Source: Clostridia bacterium
Lineage (GTDB): Bacteria > Bacillota_A > Clostridia > Christensenellales > Borkfalkiaceae
Direction of reading: 5' to 3'
DNA length: 7,458 nt
NCBI GenBank assembly: GCA_017462825.1
Contig: JAFTQI010000025.1
Coordinates: 1 to 7,458, forward strand
The notes beneath the pieces were generated by a model that saw only the letters and a program-made list of their open reading frames with translations, was not told where the DNA came from and did no database searches. The translations under genes were made by a program, and so were the position numbers. Each line of letters begins with the position of its first letter. Position 1 is the stretch's first letter. Below are positions 4,839-7,458 of this stretch, piece by piece.

Positions 4839-5534
4839 ATGTGGTTTAAAAACCTGAGAGCGGATATCAAAGCGGCGAAGCTGAACGACCCTGCCGCGCG
4901 GAATTGGTTTGAGATTTGGCTCACCTATTCAGGCGTGCACGCGTTGTCTTGGCACCGAGTCGCATACTTTTTTCATAAAATCAAATTAAAACTTTTAGCG
5001 CGGATTATCAGTCAAACGGCGCGGTTTTTTACGGGTATAGAAATTCACCCTGCGGCGAAGATTGAAGGGGGCGTGTTTATCGACCACGGTAGCGGGGTTG
5101 TCATCGGCGAGACGGCGGAAGTGCATAAAGGCACGGTGATTTATCAAGGGGTAACGCTGGGCGGCACGGGCAAGGAACGCGGCAAACGCCACCCCACGAT
5201 AATGGAAGACGTAACGCTATCGGCGGGTGCAAAAGTGCTAGGCGGATTCACGGTAGGCAAGGGCGCGAAAATCGGCGCGGGCGCGGTGGTCTTAAAGGAA
5301 GTTCCGCCGTACGCAACGGTGGTGGGCGTACCGGGGCGTATCGTGCGGATAAGAAAACCCGACGCAACGGATACGACGAAATCGGGCATTATCGCCGTGG
5401 CGGCACTCAATGCGGAAATCAACGCGGAAGAGCTGGAACGGCGTGAAGAAGAAGCGAAAGAAGCGGCGAGAATTGCTGAAGAAGCGAGAAGCGGCAAGAA
5501 AAAGCAAGGAGAGAAGAAAGATGAAAATTTATAA
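4839..5534 (+). CDS. cysE: Serine O-acetyltransferase
   Basis: CysE makes O-acetylserine from L-serine and acetyl-CoA, the first step of cysteine synthesis, in the cytosol. The 231 residues hold a short N-terminal helical domain (1-65) and a left-handed beta-helix of hexapeptide repeats (about 66-175). Catalytic residues of the family are visible: D82-H83 in FIDHGSGVVIGE, and H118 in GVTLGGTGKERGKRHPTI; the GVPGRIVR end of the helix is also present. After about residue 180 there is a long charged tail rich in Glu, Lys, Arg and Ala, likely a helix or coiled coil, longer than the usual short tail. The tail normally reaches the active site for cysteine feedback inhibition; whether this one does is unknown. 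The start has AAGGAG (4826-4831) seven bases upstream. Its last 14 bases overlap cysS. It is under T-box control. Confidence 0.96.
   Translation: MWFKNLRADIKAAKLNDPAARNWFEIWLTYSGVHALSWHRVAYFFHKIKLKLLARIISQTARFFTGIEIHPAAKIEGGVFIDHGSGVVIGETAEVHKGTVIYQGVTLGGTGKERGKRHPTIMEDVTLSAGAKVLGGFTVGKGAKIGAGAVVLKEVPPYATVVGVPGRIVRIRKPDATDTTKSGIIAVAALNAEINAEELERREEEAKEAARIAEEARSGKKKQGEKKDENL
5506..5511 (+). promoter_or_regulatory. cysS ribosome binding site inside the end of cysE
   Basis: AAGGAG lies nine bases before the ATG at 5521 and within the cysE coding sequence. It decides the cysS start against an in-frame ATG at 5410, which would add 37 Lys/Arg-rich residues read from cysE sequence. The arrangement suggests translational coupling. 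Confidence 0.88.
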
Positions 5535-6969
5535 TTCGTTGACGAAGAAAAAGGAAGAATTTATCCCTTTGGAAGAAGGCAAAGTAAAAATGTATGCCTG
5601 CGGTATCACGGTATCGGGCGAAGCGCATATCGGGCACGGGTATCAGGCTCTGATTTACGATATTATGCGGAAATTTTTAAAAAAATCGGGTTATGAAGTT
5701 ACGTACGCAAGAAACTATACGGACGTAGACGATAAAATTATCGCCAAATCCCACGAAACGGGTATTCCTGCGGACGAATACGCGGCGAATATGATAGAGA
5801 ATATCAATAAAATTATGTCGAAATTCAACGTTGACGACCCCGACGTATGGCTTAAAGCCACGGAAAATATCGATAATATTATCGAGTTTGTTTCCACACT
5901 GATTGAAAAGGGACACGCATACCCCACGAAGAACGGCGACGTGTACTTTGACGTGGCGTCCTTCCCCGGCTACGGCAAGCTTTCCAACCGCAACGTGGAA
6001 GACGCGCTCGACGGCGTGCGCGTGGATAACGACGACGAAAAGAAGAACGCGTACGATTTCGCCCTTTGGAAGAGTGCGAAAGAAGGGGAAATTTTTTGGG
6101 AGTCTCCTTGGGGCAAGGGCAGACCGGGCTGGCATATCGAGTGCTCGGCAATGAACCGTGCGGCGTTTGGGGAACAAATCGATATCCACGGCGGCGGAAG
6201 GGACTTGATTTTCCCGCACCACGAAAACGAAATCGCGCAAACGGAAGCGCTGACGGGCAAACAGTTTGTCAAATATTGGACGCATAACGGACTTATCAAG
6301 GTTAACGGTCAAAAGATGAGCAAATCGCTCGGCAACAGCTTGCTTTTGAACGAGCTTTTGGAAAAATATTCGGACGAAGCGGTAAAGTTTGCGCTGTTGC
6401 AAACGAATTACCGCAACGACATCAATATCACGGACGAACTTTTCCCCGAAGCGGAAAAGCATCTTTACGAATTCTATTCCACGCTTGCGCTTATCGATAA
6501 AGTAATGGATAAATTGCGTGGGAACGAGCTTTCGTTGGACGTGGACGCGGCGATAAAGGCGGCGGAAGCGGCGCAAAAGATAGACCATGAGTTCAACGCT
6601 TGTATGAGCGACGATTTCAATACGGCGCTTGCGCTTTCCAACCTGTTCGGTTATTTCAAAGATATGAAAAAACTGCTTGCGGACGGTAAATCGGATAGCT
6701 ATTTTACGGCTTTAAGTATGGCGATACAACTCCGCAAGACGTACTCGCTTTTGGGTTTATTCCAAAAGAGCGCAATCGAATATACGGCTTGGTATGAAGA
6801 AAAGAACGTGGAGAAAATCCCTGCGGACGTAAAAGCGGTGGCGGAAGAACGCTGGGCGGCAAGAGCGGCGAAAGATTGGGCGAAGAGCGACGAACTTCGA
6901 AATAAGCTTGCGGAAATGGGCTATGCCGTAAAAGATAGCAAAACGGGCTACGAACTGACGAAAAATTGA
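5521..6969 (+). CDS. cysS: Cysteinyl-tRNA synthetase
   Basis: CysRS attaches cysteine to tRNA-Cys using ATP; it is a class I synthetase of the cytosol. The 482 residues match the usual length (461 in E. coli). The catalytic domain has HIGH at 36-39 and KMSKS at 265-269. The zinc ligands that select cysteine are all present in the expected positions: C27 (in YACGIT), C208 (in GWHIECSAM), H233 and E237 (in HHENE). NYTDVDDKII, DIHGGGRDLIFPHHENEIAQ and SLGNSLL are family hallmarks. The C-terminal helical bundle and anticodon part hold DDFNTALALSNLF and end in the KDWAKSDELRNKLAEMGYAVKD pattern. The N-terminus MKIYNSLTKKKEEF fits the family. It is translated from within the cysE end (14-bp overlap) and shares the T-box promoter. 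No hairpin terminator is seen in the 70 bases before alaS. Confidence 0.98.
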   Translation: MKIYNSLTKKKEEFIPLEEGKVKMYACGITVSGEAHIGHGYQALIYDIMRKFLKKSGYEVTYARNYTDVDDKIIAKSHETGIPADEYAANMIENINKIMSKFNVDDPDVWLKATENIDNIIEFVSTLIEKGHAYPTKNGDVYFDVASFPGYGKLSNRNVEDALDGVRVDNDDEKKNAYDFALWKSAKEGEIFWESPWGKGRPGWHIECSAMNRAAFGEQIDIHGGGRDLIFPHHENEIAQTEALTGKQFVKYWTHNGLIKVNGQKMSKSLGNSLLLNELLEKYSDEAVKFALLQTNYRNDINITDELFPEAEKHLYEFYSTLALIDKVMDKLRGNELSLDVDAAIKAAEAAQKIDHEFNACMSDDFNTALALSNLFGYFKDMKKLLADGKSDSYFTALSMAIQLRKTYSLLGLFQKSAIEYTAWYEEKNVEKIPADVKAVAEERWAARAAKDWAKSDELRNKLAEMGYAVKDSKTGYELTKN

Positions 6970-6979
6970 GTGTGAACGC

Positions 6980-7008
6980 TTGACAAAAACAAGCCCCGAA
7001 TATATAAT
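6980..7008 (+). promoter_or_regulatory. Consensus sigma-A promoter of alaS
   Basis: TTGACA (6980-6985) and TATAAT (7003-7008) are both perfect and 17 bases apart. Transcription should begin near 7015, leaving a leader of about 25 bases before the alaS start, too short for a T-box. The -35 starts eleven bases after the cysS stop codon. Confidence 0.93.
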
Positions 7009-7039
7009 GTAAGAGAAAATAAACGGATAGGTAACAATT

Positions 7040-7458
7040 ATGAAAACGTATACAGGACAATCTTTGCGTGAGATGTATTTAAATTTTTTCAAAGACCGCG
7101 GACATAAAGTAATCCCGTCGGCGTCTTTGATACCCGAAAACGACCCTACGGTACTCTTTACGACGGCGGGTATGCATCCGCTCGTGCCCTATTTATTGGG
7201 GGAAAAGCACCCTGCGGGCAAACGCCTTACCGACGTGCAAAAATGCGTGCGTACGGGGGATATCGAAGACGTAGGCGACGAACGCCATTGTACGTTTTTC
7301 GAAATGCTCGGAAATTGGTCGCTCGGGGATTATTTCAAGGAAGAGATGATTCCTTGGAGCTATGAATTTTTAACGGGTGAAAACTATTTGGGTATCCCGT
7401 CGGACAAGCTTGCTGTAACGGTATTTGGCGGTGACGATACGTTGCCTCGTGATGACGA
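7040..7458 (+). CDS. alaS: Alanyl-tRNA synthetase, N-terminal part (3' end outside window)
   Basis: AlaRS attaches alanine to tRNA-Ala and is a class II synthetase. Only about 139 residues are present, covering the start of the catalytic domain; the frame is open to the window end. Visible: [37 protein letters not shown] (9-45), a family hallmark; [13 protein letters not shown] (67-79); and the motif-2 region [16 protein letters not shown] (85-100). The segment [21 protein letters not shown] (46-66) and the short TGDIEDVG in place of the common GGKHNDLENVG mark a divergent AlaRS form that I recall from some Clostridia and candidate-phylum bacteria. AGG (7029-7031) lies eight bases before ATG. 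It has its own consensus promoter, independent of the cysteine operon. Whether editing and C-Ala domains are present cannot be seen. Confidence 0.94.
   Translation, partial: MKTYTGQSLREMYLNFFKDRGHKVIPSASLIPENDPTVLFTTAGMHPLVPYLLGEKHPAGKRLTDVQKCVRTGDIEDVGDERHCTFFEMLGNWSLGDYFKEEMIPWSYEFLTGENYLGIPSDKLAVTVFGGDDTLPRDD

Noticed and set aside
5410..5520. Upstream start for cysS adding 37 residues
   Set aside because: The extension is Lys/Arg-rich sequence read from the CysE tail in another frame. The ATG at 5521 has AAGGAG at the right distance and gives the normal CysRS N-terminus.
5616..5640. Unusual HIGH motif in CysRS as evidence of transfer
   Set aside because: HIGHG is also found in E. coli CysRS, and all zinc ligands and KMSKS are normal, so the motif alone says little.

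Overview
The window looks like chromosomal DNA from a low-to-medium-GC Gram-positive bacterium (Bacillota, probably Clostridia; a gut Christensenellales-type lineage is my guess from memory of protein style). The reasons are strong AGGAG-type ribosome binding sites, sigma-A promoters with TGn-extended -10 boxes, factor-independent terminators, a T-box leader ahead of cysE-cysS, and a DeoR-family repressor. There are no phage, plasmid, IS, CRISPR, rRNA or tRNA features.

Layout: (1) 1-1455 is a translation block: the 3' end of rpsB (ribosomal protein S2), an intergenic hairpin terminator/attenuator, tsf (EF-Ts) and a strong terminator. (2) 1456-1563 is a short spacer with a second hairpin and a copy of the terminator's right half. 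(3) 1564-2763 encodes an M20-family amidohydrolase with all expected metal ligands but no visible Shine-Dalgarno. (4) 2767-2800 is a two-way terminator shared with the convergent gene. (5) 2814-3572, minus strand, is a DeoR-family sugar-type repressor. (6) 3573-3842 is an AT-rich divergent control region with repeated 12-mers, a perfect 14-bp palindrome and a strong plus-strand promoter. (7) 3843-4469 is a 208-residue protein of unknown function with a helix-turn-helix-like C-terminal half. (8) 4498-4838 is a promoter plus a cysteine-specific T-box riboswitch. (9) 4839-6969 is the cysE-cysS operon, overlapping by 14 bp. (10) 6980-7458 is a consensus promoter and the 5' part of alaS, which runs off the window.

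The best-supported unit is the cysteine module. Uncharged tRNA-Cys should be read by the T-box through a UGC specifier and a UGGA bulge that fits the U73 discriminator of tRNA-Cys. This would turn on serine acetyltransferase (cysteine synthesis) and cysteinyl-tRNA synthetase (cysteine use) together. The alanyl-tRNA synthetase next door has its own promoter, a very short leader and no T-box.

I do not see a clearly new multi-gene system. The items most worth following up are the unknown HTH-like protein with its palindromic control region, the divergent AlaRS N-terminus, and the terminator-derived repeat after tsf.
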